Part shown: piece after piece, positions 9,351 to 17,423 of the stretch | How the letters are laid out: each line of letters opens with the position of its first letter | Numbering within the stretch: the first letter of the stretch is position 1 | NCBI RefSeq assembly: GCF_001302565.1 | Contig: NZ_CP012750.1 | Coordinates: 2,418,001 to 2,482,000 of the forward strand | DNA length: 64,000 nucleotides | Direction: 5' to 3' | Source: Glutamicibacter halophytocola | Lineage (GTDB): Bacteria > Actinomycetota > Actinomycetes > Actinomycetales > Micrococcaceae | Program-made: the position numbers and the translations under genes | Notes under the pieces: model-generated | Seen by the model: the letters and a program-made list of their open reading frames with translations, nothing else | Told to the model about the DNA's origin: nothing | Database searches by the model: none

Positions 9351-10450
9351 GCAATTCCAAAGTACTGCTTGAAGCACTGAAAACTGTCAACGATCCCGAG
9401 CTTCGCCGCCCCATCACCGAGCTGGATATGGTGCAGTCCGCCCACCTGGATGGCCAGAAGGCGCGAGTGACGATCCTGTTGACCATCGCTGGCTGCCCCA
9501 TGCGCTCGACCATTGAAGCCGAGGTCACCGCTGCTTTGCTGGGTGTTGCCGAAGTAGAAGATGTCGATGTCACCCTTGGCGTGATGGATCCCCAGCAGCG
9601 GGCCGCATTGCGCGAGCGGCTAGCCAGCCGGCGCACGCCGTTCTCCGATCCGCAGTCCCTGACGCGTGTTATCGCGGTGGCCAGCGGCAAGGGCGGCGTG
9701 GGCAAGTCCTCGATCACCGCGAACCTCGCCGCGCATCTTGCCTCGCAAGGGCTGAAGGTCGGCCTGATTGATGCCGATGTGCACGGCTTTTCCATCCCGT
9801 CGCTGATGGGCATTACGCAGAATCCCACACGCATGGACGATATGATCCTGCCACCGGTGGCGCATGGCGTGAAGGTCATTTCCATTGGCATGTTCCTGGA
9901 TTCGAATCAGCCGGTCATTTGGCGCGGGCCGATGCTGCACCGTGCCTTGGAGCAGTTTTTGTCCGATGTCTACTTTGGCGATCTGGACTACCTGTTCCTT
10001 GATCTGCCGCCAGGCACCGGAGACATGGCCATCTCGGTATCCCAGCTTTTGCCGAACAGCGAACTTCTGGTGATCACCACCCCGCAGTCCACCGCAACCG
10101 AGGTGGCCGAGCGTGCGGGAACGATTGCGCTGCAAACAGATCAGAAGGTCCTCGGCGTGGTGGAAAATATGAGTTTCCTGCAGTTGCCCGATGGCACGCG
10201 CATGGAGGTCTTCGGTTCCGGCGGCGGAGAGAACCTCAGCGAATCATTGACCCGCCAACTGGGGTATGAAGTCAACTTGTTATCCCAGATCCCGTTGGAA
10301 GAATCCGTGCGCGTTGGTTCGGACCAAGGCACTCCGGTGGTTCTTGGCGCCGCGCAGTCGCCAGCAGCCCTGGCACTGCAGGAATTGGCGGAGAAACTAG
10401 TACAGCGACCGCGCGGACTAGCCGGGCGATCGCTGCCAATGTCGTTCTAA
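9347..10450 (+). CDS. mrp: Mrp/NBP35-family ATP-binding iron-sulfur carrier protein
   Basis: P-loop ATPase of the Mrp/ApbC family, proposed to carry and deliver Fe-S clusters. The N-terminal 90 residues are a DUF59/MIP18 domain (with the conserved GCPMRSTIE segment). A deviant Walker A motif GKGGVGKSS near residue 115 and IDADVHG follow, then DLPPGTGD. In most family members a CxxC pair follows the ENMS motif and bridges a cluster between subunits. Here that region reads ENMSFLQLPDGTRMEVFGSG, with no cysteines. GTG start overlapping the DUF1003 stop (GTGA). Confidence 0.92.
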   Translation: MSNSKVLLEALKTVNDPELRRPITELDMVQSAHLDGQKARVTILLTIAGCPMRSTIEAEVTAALLGVAEVEDVDVTLGVMDPQQRAALRERLASRRTPFSDPQSLTRVIAVASGKGGVGKSSITANLAAHLASQGLKVGLIDADVHGFSIPSLMGITQNPTRMDDMILPPVAHGVKVISIGMFLDSNQPVIWRGPMLHRALEQFLSDVYFGDLDYLFLDLPPGTGDMAISVSQLLPNSELLVITTPQSTATEVAERAGTIALQTDQKVLGVVENMSFLQLPDGTRMEVFGSGGGENLSESLTRQLGYEVNLLSQIPLEESVRVGSDQGTPVVLGAAQSPAALALQELAEKLVQRPRGLAGRSLPMSF

Positions 10451-10460
10451 GCCTGTTGTT

Positions 10461-10859
10461 CTAGGTAGCTTCGGAATCAAAAGGAGCGGCTTCATTGGCC
10501 GCGAGCGGTGGTTGCTTCTGGGTTTCTGTAGCAATCGCCGTGCGGACCGGAGCCGCCGCGGCATTCGGAGCGCTCTTGGCAGCATTGATGGCATCATCAA
10601 ATTCGTCGACCAGCGCTTCCTTGATGATGCGGCGTGGATCGTACTGCCGGGGATCGAGTTTTCGCCAGTCGATGTCGGCGACTTCATCGCCGACCTCGTC
10701 GCGCAACTGCTCCTTGGCCCCATTAGCCATGCGCCGCACTTCTTTGACGAGGTTGGCTAGCTTTTTGGCGTATTCAGGCAGCTTTTCGGGGCCGAGTATG
10801 ACGACCGCGAGCACCGCGAGAACAATGAACTCGCTACCGTTAATTCCAAAAAGATCCAC
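10461..10859 (-). CDS. tatB: Sec-independent protein translocase subunit TatB
   Basis: Twin-arginine translocation subunit of 132 residues. It has a short N-terminal transmembrane helix (about 6-22, EFIVLAVLAVVILGPEKLP) with the conserved Gly-Pro hinge, an amphipathic helix (PEYAKKLANLVKEVRRM) and a charged tail. The length and the segment VRRMANGAKEQLRDEVG favour TatB over TatA. It lies just downstream of sigE on the same strand, with 79 bases between them, which fits the actinobacterial sigE-tatB neighbourhood. It is convergent with mrp. Confidence 0.87.
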   Translation of the reverse strand: MDLFGINGSEFIVLAVLAVVILGPEKLPEYAKKLANLVKEVRRMANGAKEQLRDEVGDEVADIDWRKLDPRQYDPRRIIKEALVDEFDDAINAAKSAPNAAAAPVRTAIATETQKQPPLAANEAAPFDSEAT

Positions 10860-10938
10860 GTAAAAAGATTACCCTGTCCCAAGCGAACTCACGAAGTCAC
10901 CGCGCCACAATGCCGGCCCCGGCATCGCTGATTACCCG

Positions 10939-11556
10939 TTAATTTGCGGCCCGCAGCCCCAGAGGAATTCGCGGCAACGACATGGTTTTCGCCGGGCGAT
11001 TGGCCGGATTGCGATGCGCGAGGGCATCACGAAGCATGGCGCGGCCTCGGTGGATTCGCGACCGAACCGTTCCGAGCTTCACATTGAGAATCCGGGAAAC
11101 TTCCTCATAGGAGAAACCTTCCATATCGCACAATACAATGGCGGCACGGAACTCCGGAGACAATGCCCGCAGGGCTTCTTGCACGTCCACATCCAAGTTG
11201 TTGAATTCGAAGTAGCGCTCGGGGGTGATCACGTTGCCCGGCAGGCGCTCTTCAGCGCCATCGGCAAATCCATCAAAGCGGATCTTGCTCTTGCGTCGAG
11301 CCTGGTCCAGGAAGAGGTTGGTGGTGATGCGATGCAACCAGCCGCCCATGGTTCCAGGAGTGTAGCCGTCCAGGGCTTTGAAGGCGCGAACGAATGCTTC
11401 TTGGGAGAGATCCTCCGCGTCGTGGCGGTTGCCAGTTAAGCGGTAAGCCAGCCTGAATACCTGTTCGCCGTGCTCATGGACCATTTGCTCCCATGTCGGC
11501 GTCGTGGTTTCTGGGGCCGCAACGGCCGAAACTGATTCACTTGGTACATTGTTCAC
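10939..11556 (-). CDS. sigE: ECF-type RNA polymerase sigma factor SigE
   Basis: Extracytoplasmic-function sigma factor of 205 residues. Region 2 (about 25-95) contains FRLAYRLTGNRHDAEDLSQE and the -10 recognition helix (GGWLHRITTNLFLDQARR). Region 4 (about 130-180) contains the helix-turn-helix FSYEEVSRILNVKLGTVRSR. It directs RNA polymerase to envelope and oxidative-stress promoters in relatives. Synteny with a divergent O-methyltransferase gene on one side and tatB on the other identifies it as the SigE orthologue. The anti-sigma gene rseA and the protease gene htrA that often lie between sigE and tatB are absent here. Confidence 0.9.
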   Translation of the reverse strand: MNNVPSESVSAVAAPETTTPTWEQMVHEHGEQVFRLAYRLTGNRHDAEDLSQEAFVRAFKALDGYTPGTMGGWLHRITTNLFLDQARRKSKIRFDGFADGAEERLPGNVITPERYFEFNNLDVDVQEALRALSPEFRAAIVLCDMEGFSYEEVSRILNVKLGTVRSRIHRGRAMLRDALAHRNPANRPAKTMSLPRIPLGLRAAN

Positions 11557-11696
11557 TCTTCAAGTATGAGTTCGGAAGCTGAGCTGAAGCTAAGAATCCC
11601 CTACGGGTGAACTATCAAGTTGAACAATTTCGCTTCTCGCGCTGGGTACGATTGATACTGGCCGTCAACTGACAACGTTATTGAGGATCCCTGCCC

Positions 11697-12362
11697 ATGC
11701 CTTCGATGAATCCAGAACTCTTCGCGAGCTGGACCTACACCCAGAACCACATCAGCGAGCCCGAGCATGTTGCTCCGGTACGCGAACGTGCGGAGGACCT
11801 GGGCGTACGATGCATCGATCCAGCCGGCCGGTCCATGCTGCAGCTGCTGTGCACCTTGCGCCGCCCGCGCAACGCGGTAGAAATCGGCTCGGGAGTCGGT
11901 GTTGCTTCCCTGGCCATGCTGGAAGCCGTTGGCCCCTCACTGACCTTGACAGCAATCGAATCCGACCTGGAACATGCCAACGCCATGCGTCTGGGGTTGC
12001 GCGAGTCCGGAATTCCTTCGGCCCGCGCCAGGATCATCACCGAACGCGCCGAAAACGTGCTCTCGCGCCTGGCTGATCACGCCTATGACCTGGTGCTGAT
12101 CGATGCCGGCGCTGACCTGCTGCTGGAATATGTTGCCGAAGCCAAACGCCTTGTGGGCGTTGGCGGAGTGATTATCGTGAACAATGCCTTTGACGAGCAC
12201 CGCTTGGCCAAACCGGCCGTGCGAAGGACATCCACCGTCATGACCCGTGATGCGTTGCGGATGCTGCGCGAGGACCCGCGACTGCAGACCCACCTGTTTC
12301 CCACCGAGCAAGGATTATTCGTAGCCACTGTCTTGCCGCCGGCAGCTCCAAAGCCTAGGTAG
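11697..12362 (+). CDS. SAM-dependent O-methyltransferase (CmdA/Rv1220c-like)
   Basis: Methyltransferase of 221 residues. The order is an N-terminal cap with ERAEDLGVRCIDPAGRSML, SAM-binding motif I AVEIGSGVGVASLAML (about 60-75), an acidic residue ending beta-2 (AIESD), and LVLIDAGADLL. This is the COMT-like family of small O-methyltransferases. The substrate cannot be inferred. It is divergent from sigE, the arrangement known from mycobacteria (Rv1220c/sigE), so its promoter region is shared with the stress sigma factor. ATG start at 11697; it ends just before a hairpin. Confidence 0.88.
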   Translation: MPSMNPELFASWTYTQNHISEPEHVAPVRERAEDLGVRCIDPAGRSMLQLLCTLRRPRNAVEIGSGVGVASLAMLEAVGPSLTLTAIESDLEHANAMRLGLRESGIPSARARIITERAENVLSRLADHAYDLVLIDAGADLLLEYVAEAKRLVGVGGVIIVNNAFDEHRLAKPAVRRTSTVMTRDALRMLREDPRLQTHLFPTEQGLFVATVLPPAAPKPR

Positions 12363-12370
12363 GCAGGCAA

Positions 12371-12398
12371 AAAGGACCGACGTGGTTGCCGGTCCTTT
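12371..12398. terminator. bidirectional hairpin terminator
   Basis: Inverted repeat AAAGGACCG / CGGTCCTTT with a 10-base loop. It is followed by TATTA on the plus side and flanked by A-rich sequence on the other. It serves the convergent O-methyltransferase and DUF3117 genes. Confidence 0.8.
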
Positions 12399-12428
12399 AT
12401 TACTATCGCGTGGTGCGATCAAGCTGAA

Positions 12429-12596
12429 TCAGTCGGTGACCTTTAGAAGGCAGTCGCGCAGTTCGGTCGCTTCAGCGTCATTCAACTCGACGACCAGCCG
12501 TCCGCCGCCGTCGATTGGCAGGCGCAGGATCAGGCTCCGGCCCTCTTTAACGACTTCCATTGGCCCATCACCAGTACGTGGCTTCATAGCAGCCAT
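12429..12596 (-). CDS. DUF3117 small protein
   Basis: Conserved actinobacterial protein of 55 residues, starting MAAMKPRTGDGPMEVVKEG and ending LRDCLLKVTD. It is a near-universal small protein in Actinobacteria with no assigned biochemical role; the predicted fold is a short beta-sheet with one helix. I chose ATG 12596 because family members start at this Met; an upstream extension to 12635 would add unrelated residues. Confidence 0.88.
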   Translation of the reverse strand: MAAMKPRTGDGPMEVVKEGRSLILRLPIDGGGRLVVELNDAEATELRDCLLKVTD

Positions 12597-12720
12597 TAAG
12601 CTGTTCCCTTCGTCTGTGGCTAACGCGCGCAACAATTTTTTGCGTTACGCACAACCGAATGCCTTGTCCAACATCTGCCCAGATTCCCGGCTGAGTTGGG
12701 ACTCTTATCTTCTATTATTA

Positions 12721-13065
12721 CTAATTTTCTCTCGTGTCGCTAATCACACGCCGTGACTCCAGGTCACGAATGGTATTTTCCAGAGTCGTGATTTCGGCTG
12801 CAAGCAGGTCCAGCACGTCATCAACCTGATCGCAGCGGTAACCTCGCAGCCCCAGGGAAAAACGCACTTTGTCGATATGTTCTGCGCGCGGATTCTCAGG
12901 GAGCAATACTGGCGGCAAAGACGCCTGGTGCTCCACCAATCCGACGATCGGCTCGTGGGGCGACTCGAAGTGCCGGCCCACGCCCAGTTTTTTGCGCTGC
13001 CCAGAGAGCAGCAACGCGACGGCCCCCACCAGGAGCAGCGCGATCAAGATCAGCAAGAATGGCAT
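12721..13065 (-). CDS. DivIVA-domain membrane-anchored protein
   Basis: Small protein of 114 residues. A single N-terminal transmembrane helix (about 2-20) is followed by a variable linker and the DivIVA-type segment VRFSLGLRGYRCDQVDDVLD (about 67-86), which begins a short coiled coil. Family members sit at curved membranes and organise cell-wall growth, but this short form is uncharacterised. ATG 13065 has a good ribosome-binding site (AGGGGA). It lies 9 bases downstream of the LOG-family gene on the same strand, so the two are very likely cotranscribed. Confidence 0.82.
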   Translation of the reverse strand: MPFLLILIALLLVGAVALLLSGQRKKLGVGRHFESPHEPIVGLVEHQASLPPVLLPENPRAEHIDKVRFSLGLRGYRCDQVDDVLDLLAAEITTLENTIRDLESRRVISDTREN

Positions 13066-13074
13066 CGGCTTCCC

Positions 13075-13848
13075 CTACACCGCTTGTTCCGGGGCAGGCT
13101 GCTTATCGGCCATGCCCAGGACCAGGTCCACGGCTTCATCCGGATCATCGGTCACCGTAAACAAGTTCAAGTCCTTCGCAGAGATGGCCCGTTCCGCGGC
13201 GACGGTATTGGTCAGCCAGTCCACCAGCCCGCCCCAGTAGGATTTGCCGACAAGGACAATTGGGAAGCTCGTGATCTTCTGGGTTTGCACCAAGGTCAAG
13301 GCCTCGAAAAGCTCATCCAGCGTGCCAAAGCCGCCAGGAAGAACGATGAAGCCTTGCGAGTACTTGACGAACATGGTCTTGCGGACGAAGAAGTACCGGA
13401 AGTTCAAGCCCTTGTTCACGGACGCATTCAATCCGGTTTCGAAAGGCAGCTCAATGCCCAGCCCCACCGAAATGCCGTCATTCTCGGCCGCGCCCTTGTT
13501 GGCGGCTTCCATGGCGCCTGGCCCGCCACCGGTGATGGTGGTGATTCCGGCTTCAGCCAAACGGCTTCCGATGCGGTGGGCCATCTGGTAGTACGGGCTT
13601 TGCGGATCAGTCCGAGCAGATCCGAACACCGCAATCGCCGGGCCGGTGCCCGCAAGAGTGCCAAACCCGTTGACGAATTCAGATTGGATCCGCAGGACAC
13701 GCCACACGTCGGTGTGGGTCACGTCTTCCTGCGGGCTCTCCAATAGGTAGTGGTCGAGCTGGTCTTCTGGACGCTTGCCTGGCCAATTCGCTTCGACGTG
13801 ACGTTGCCCCGCACGAGCGTTCTCTTCGCTCTTTCGCTGATGAACCAT
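13075..13848 (-). CDS. LOG-family protein (TIGR00730, cytokinin-riboside-monophosphate phosphoribohydrolase-like)
   Basis: Rossmann-fold nucleoside-5'-monophosphate phosphoribohydrolase family member of 257 residues. The hallmark PGGFGTLDE motif (about residue 175-183) and the upstream GGGPGAMEAANKGA segment are both present. LOG proteins release the base from modified AMP, and some bacterial members make cytokinins. Bacterial housekeeping members probably hydrolyse AMP-like metabolites. The first roughly 45 residues are a charged extension typical of actinobacterial homologues. The gene diverges from gluA. Confidence 0.9.
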   Translation of the reverse strand: MVHQRKSEENARAGQRHVEANWPGKRPEDQLDHYLLESPQEDVTHTDVWRVLRIQSEFVNGFGTLAGTGPAIAVFGSARTDPQSPYYQMAHRIGSRLAEAGITTITGGGPGAMEAANKGAAENDGISVGLGIELPFETGLNASVNKGLNFRYFFVRKTMFVKYSQGFIVLPGGFGTLDELFEALTLVQTQKITSFPIVLVGKSYWGGLVDWLTNTVAAERAISAKDLNLFTVTDDPDEAVDLVLGMADKQPAPEQAV

Positions 13849-13886
13849 AACTTCACTCTATCTGTAATTTCACTCCGAGCCGGACT

Positions 13887-13898
13887 GTGTCGCGACAC
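13887..13898. promoter_or_regulatory. perfect palindrome GTGTCGCGACAC between LOG gene and gluA
   Basis: A perfect 12-base palindrome, 39 bases upstream of the LOG start and 86 bases upstream of the gluA start. It has the size and symmetry of a dimeric repressor or activator operator. The cognate regulator is unknown; this is inference from symmetry and position only. Confidence 0.4.
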
Positions 13899-13983
13899 CA
13901 TTAAAGTGACAGTTATGTAACAACTAAGTGTGACTTATTCGAAGTAGCGCGTAGCAAGCGTCACATCAAGTAATGTCTATTGC

Positions 13984-14757
13984 ATGAACAGCGATCATCA
14001 GGCTCAGGCTTCTACAGCTGGCCCCATCGTCCAACTGACTGGGGTCAATAAGCACTACGGTGCCCTGCATGTACTCAACAACATCAACCTCGAAGTCACC
14101 AAGGGCGAGGTAGTTGTGATCTTGGGTCCGTCGGGCTCGGGCAAGTCCACCTTGTGCCGTGCCATCAACCGACTGGAAACCATCGACGAGGGCACCATCA
14201 AGATTGACGGCAATACGCTTCCATCTGAAGGCAAGGCACTTGCCAAGTTGCGCGCCGACGTTGGAATGGTCTTCCAGTCCTTCAACCTCTTCGCGCACAA
14301 GTCCATTCTGGAGAACGTGACCCTCGGTCCGATCCGGGTCAAGGGCATGAAGAAGCCAAAGGCCAAGGAATTGGCAATGCAGCTTCTTGAACGAGTCGGA
14401 GTGGCGAACCAGGCCGACAAGCTTCCCGCCCAGCTTTCTGGCGGACAGCAGCAGCGTGTGGCCATCGCGCGAGCCCTGGCCATGAAACCCAAGGTCATGC
14501 TCTTTGACGAGCCCACCAGCGCGCTGGATCCGGAAATGATCAACGAGGTGCTCGACACCATGGTGGGGCTGGCCAAGGAAGGCATGACCATGCTTGTGGT
14601 CACCCACGAGATGGGCTTCGCACGCAAGGCCGCGGACCGCGTGATCTTCATGGCCGACGGGCAAATCGTTGAACAAGCCACTCCGGAAGAATTCTTCACC
14701 AATCCGCAATCTGACCGTGCCAAGGACTTCCTCGGCAAGCTCATTACCAACCACTGA
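13984..14757 (+). CDS. gluA: glutamate ABC transporter ATP-binding protein GluA
   Basis: ATPase subunit (257 residues) of a polar-amino-acid ABC importer. Walker [11 protein letters not shown]-loop VFQSFNLF, signature LSGGQQQR, Walker [13 protein letters not shown] and the H-loop (VVTHEMGF) are all present. First gene of a four-gene unit whose binding protein and two permeases follow. Gene order and similarity match gluABCD of Corynebacterium, the high-affinity glutamate uptake system. ATG start at 13984. The 135-base divergent upstream region carries a palindrome. Confidence 0.93.
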   Translation: MNSDHQAQASTAGPIVQLTGVNKHYGALHVLNNINLEVTKGEVVVILGPSGSGKSTLCRAINRLETIDEGTIKIDGNTLPSEGKALAKLRADVGMVFQSFNLFAHKSILENVTLGPIRVKGMKKPKAKELAMQLLERVGVANQADKLPAQLSGGQQQRVAIARALAMKPKVMLFDEPTSALDPEMINEVLDTMVGLAKEGMTMLVVTHEMGFARKAADRVIFMADGQIVEQATPEEFFTNPQSDRAKDFLGKLITNH

Positions 14758-14788
14758 TTTCATCACCCCGCATCCAACAGGAGGAAAC

Positions 14789-15616
14789 ATGCGTAAAACT
14801 CGTTTAGGCACCATCGCAGCAATGGCAGCTATCGGGGCAATGGCCCTGACATCATGTGGCGGCTCGGGCAACGAGGCTGACGGCGACAAGATCCGCATCG
14901 GCATCAAGTTCGACCAGCCAGGTCTGGGATTCAAGGACGGCGACAACTACACCGGCTTCGATGTGGACGTTGCAAAGTACGTAGCCAACGAGCTGGGCTA
15001 CCCCGAAGACAAGATCGAATTCGTTTCGGCTCCTTCGGCCAACCGCGAGACCATGCTGCAAAACAACCAGGTCGACATGATCTTCGCAACCTATTCGATC
15101 ACCGATGAGCGCAACAAGGTCATCGACTTCGCTGGCCCGTACTTTGTCGCTGGCCAGGATCTGCTGGTTGCATCCGATTCCGACATTGATGGCCCAGAGG
15201 CCTTGAACGGCAAGAACCTGTGCTCGGTAACCGGTTCCACCTCGGCCCAGAAGGTCAAGGACAACTACGCTGAGGGAACGAATTTGCAGGAGCTCCCGGG
15301 CTACGCAGAGTGCGTCACCCAGATGAGCGGCGGCACCATCGACGCGGTCACCACCGATGACATCATCCTTGCCGGTTTGGCAGCCCAGCCTGCATACAAG
15401 GGCAAGTTCAAGGTTGTAGGCAAGCCATTCAGCGAAGAGAATTATGGCGTCGGCCTGCCAGACGGCACCGACAAGTGCAAGGCCATCAACGAAGCGATCA
15501 CCAAGATGATCGACTCCGGCGATTGGCAGAAGGCGTTGGACAAGAACACCGAGGGCACCGGATACACGCCGAACTCGAAGACCAACCCGCCAAAGCTCGC
15601 AGATACCTGCGCCTAG
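14789..15616 (+). CDS. gluB: glutamate-binding lipoprotein GluB
   Basis: Periplasmic-type substrate-binding lipoprotein of 275 residues. Signal peptide with a lipobox ending in LTSC (Cys about residue 22), then an SBP-family 3 fold: KIRIGIKFDQPGLGF, GFDVDVAKYVANELGY and DMIFATYSITDERN. It is anchored outside the membrane and delivers glutamate to GluCD. ATG 14789 has a clear ribosome-binding site (GGAGG at 14780). A strong hairpin follows the stop, before gluC. Confidence 0.92.
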   Translation: MRKTRLGTIAAMAAIGAMALTSCGGSGNEADGDKIRIGIKFDQPGLGFKDGDNYTGFDVDVAKYVANELGYPEDKIEFVSAPSANRETMLQNNQVDMIFATYSITDERNKVIDFAGPYFVAGQDLLVASDSDIDGPEALNGKNLCSVTGSTSAQKVKDNYAEGTNLQELPGYAECVTQMSGGTIDAVTTDDIILAGLAAQPAYKGKFKVVGKPFSEENYGVGLPDGTDKCKAINEAITKMIDSGDWQKALDKNTEGTGYTPNSKTNPPKLADTCA

Positions 15617-15626
15617 CATTTCCTGA

Positions 15627-15662
15627 TGCCGTGGGGGTCAAGGACTGCCCTTGACCCCCGCA
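15627..15662 (+). terminator. intra-operon hairpin between gluB and gluC
   Basis: Perfect 11-base stem GGGGGTCAAGG / CCTTGACCCCC with a 5-base loop (arms 15633-15643 and 15649-15659), extended by TGC/GCA. It lacks a T-tract, so it may be a leaky terminator or an mRNA-stabilising 3' hairpin that raises gluB over gluCD expression. Confidence 0.6.
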
Positions 15663-15753
15663 GCATTATTGCCTTCTCATTTGAGCAACTTTTTCGCTCA
15701 TCGTTCCCCTAGCCGCTTGGCCCTCACCATGGCCACCGAGACAGAGGCTTGCA

Positions 15754-16431
15754 GTGGAGAATTATTTATCCATATTCACTGAGTACGACATCCCAGGGGC
15801 ATTCTGGGTCAATATCCAACTAACTTTCTGGGCGGCCATCGGCGCGCTGGTGCTGGGCACAATTCTTGCGCTGCTTCGCATCTCCCCAGTGGCCAGCTTC
15901 CAGGCCATCGGCACGAGCTACGTTAACCTGGTTCGAAATACGCCACTGACCATCATCATCCTGTTCGCCGTTCTGGCCCTCTACGGCCAGCTTGGTTTCA
16001 CCCTTGGCGGAGATTTCCACGCGAACTTCTTCCGGCTGTCGGTTTTGGGCCTTGCGGTGTATCACGCGGCATTCGTCTGCGAAGCCATCCGATCGGGTGT
16101 CAATACCGTTCCGCTGGGACAAGCCGAGGCGGCACGAGCGATCGGGCTGGGCTTCTTGCCCGCGGCCCGGCTGGTCATTTTGCCCCAGGCGTTTCGCGGC
16201 GCAATCGTCCCGCTGGGTAATACGCTGATCGCCTTGATCAAGAACTCCACCGTTGCTGCTGTTGGTTCGGTAGCCACCGAATCCTCGTCGGTGATGAAGA
16301 CGATGATCGAGTTCCGCTCCGATATCGTCATTCCGATCTTCTTGACCTTTGCCATTGGCTTCGTGATTATTGTGATCCCCGTGGGACTGTTGACCACGTG
16401 GCTGTCCAAGAAACTGGCGGTGGCACGATGA
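15754..16431 (+). CDS. gluC: glutamate ABC transporter permease GluC
   Basis: Integral membrane permease of 225 residues with about five hydrophobic helices and the HisM-type EAA loop (EAARAIGLGFLPAARLVILPQ, about 125-146) that contacts the ATPase. It is paired with GluD to form the translocation channel. The start shown has no strong ribosome-binding site. Its stop overlaps the gluD start (ATGA), indicating coupled translation. Confidence 0.92.
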   Translation: MENYLSIFTEYDIPGAFWVNIQLTFWAAIGALVLGTILALLRISPVASFQAIGTSYVNLVRNTPLTIIILFAVLALYGQLGFTLGGDFHANFFRLSVLGLAVYHAAFVCEAIRSGVNTVPLGQAEAARAIGLGFLPAARLVILPQAFRGAIVPLGNTLIALIKNSTVAAVGSVATESSSVMKTMIEFRSDIVIPIFLTFAIGFVIIVIPVGLLTTWLSKKLAVAR

Positions 16432-17324
16432 GCGCTTCAATTCTTTTTGATACCCCGGGGCCCAAGGCCCGTCGCCGTATTCTCATTATCAATATCGTCG
16501 GCGCACTGATTGCCCTGGGCATCGTAGCGTGGATTTTCCTTGGCCTCGCAGCCAAGGGTCAGATGCAGCCGGAGCAGTGGGATGACTTCATCCAAGGAAG
16601 CACCTGGAAGAACTATTTGCTTCCCGGCCTGTTGAACACCGTCAAGGCGGCAATCCTGGGAATCATCGGCTCGGTGGTTTTTGGCTTGGTCTTCGGTGTG
16701 GGACGCCTCTCGCAGAACAAGCTGGTCAACGGATTCTGCACGGTCATCGTGGAATTCTTCCGCGCCGTCCCAGTGCTGCTGATGATCGTGTTCTTCAACG
16801 TGTTCTTCTCGCGCTCCCTTGAGCTGCCAGGAAATACCGCGTTGTGGGCAGTTGTTGCCGCTTTGGTGTTCTACAACGGTTCCGTTGTTGCCGAGCTGGT
16901 TCGTTCTGGTGTCCACAACCTGCCTAAGGGACAGCGGGAAGCTGGTATCGCGATTGGCCTGACTCGTGGCATGTCCTTGCGGCATATCGAAATTCCGCAG
17001 GCGCTTGTGGCGATGCTGCCGGCTTTGATTGGCCAGTTCGTCGTGATCTTGAAGGACTCGGCGCTGGGCTACATCATCAGCTTCAACGAGCTCTTGTTCT
17101 TCGCGAGAACCTATTCCTCGCCTAACGGCAACGTCTTGCAGGCTTTGATTGTCACTGCGGTCATCTTCATCTTGATCAACTTCACCTTGAGCAAAATCGC
17201 AGAATTGACCTCCAAGCGGTTGAGCAGCCGAGTCAAGAAAGACAAGAATGCTCCAGCAGTAGTCGGTACCACTGCCGTGACCTTTGCCGAGACCGGCCCA
17301 CAAGATGGTCCCAAGGACCATTAG
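16428..17324 (+). CDS. gluD: glutamate ABC transporter permease GluD
   Basis: Second permease subunit, 298 residues. It has an N-terminal transmembrane helix (about 20-42), then the permease domain with the EAA loop (REAGIAIGLTRGMSLRHIEIPQ) and a Lys-rich cytosolic tail. ATG 16428 overlaps the gluC stop by four bases. The last gene of gluABCD, followed by a very strong terminator at 17359. Confidence 0.92.
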   Translation: MSASILFDTPGPKARRRILIINIVGALIALGIVAWIFLGLAAKGQMQPEQWDDFIQGSTWKNYLLPGLLNTVKAAILGIIGSVVFGLVFGVGRLSQNKLVNGFCTVIVEFFRAVPVLLMIVFFNVFFSRSLELPGNTALWAVVAALVFYNGSVVAELVRSGVHNLPKGQREAGIAIGLTRGMSLRHIEIPQALVAMLPALIGQFVVILKDSALGYIISFNELLFFARTYSSPNGNVLQALIVTAVIFILINFTLSKIAELTSKRLSSRVKKDKNAPAVVGTTAVTFAETGPQDGPKDH

Positions 17325-17358
17325 CCTGTAGAACGGCCTCCATCTGGCCAGCAGCGAC

Positions 17359-17393
17359 AAAAGCGCTCCTTGCATCGTGCAAGGAGCGCTTTT
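17359..17393. terminator. strong hairpin terminator after gluD
   Basis: Perfect 16-base stem AAAAGCGCTCCTTGCA / TGCAAGGAGCGCTTTT with a 3-base loop, followed by GGTTTTA. Works in both directions between the convergent gluD and dapE genes. Confidence 0.9.
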
Positions 17394-17423
17394 GGTTTTA
17401 TTGCCCTGATCTTCTCGCCGAGG

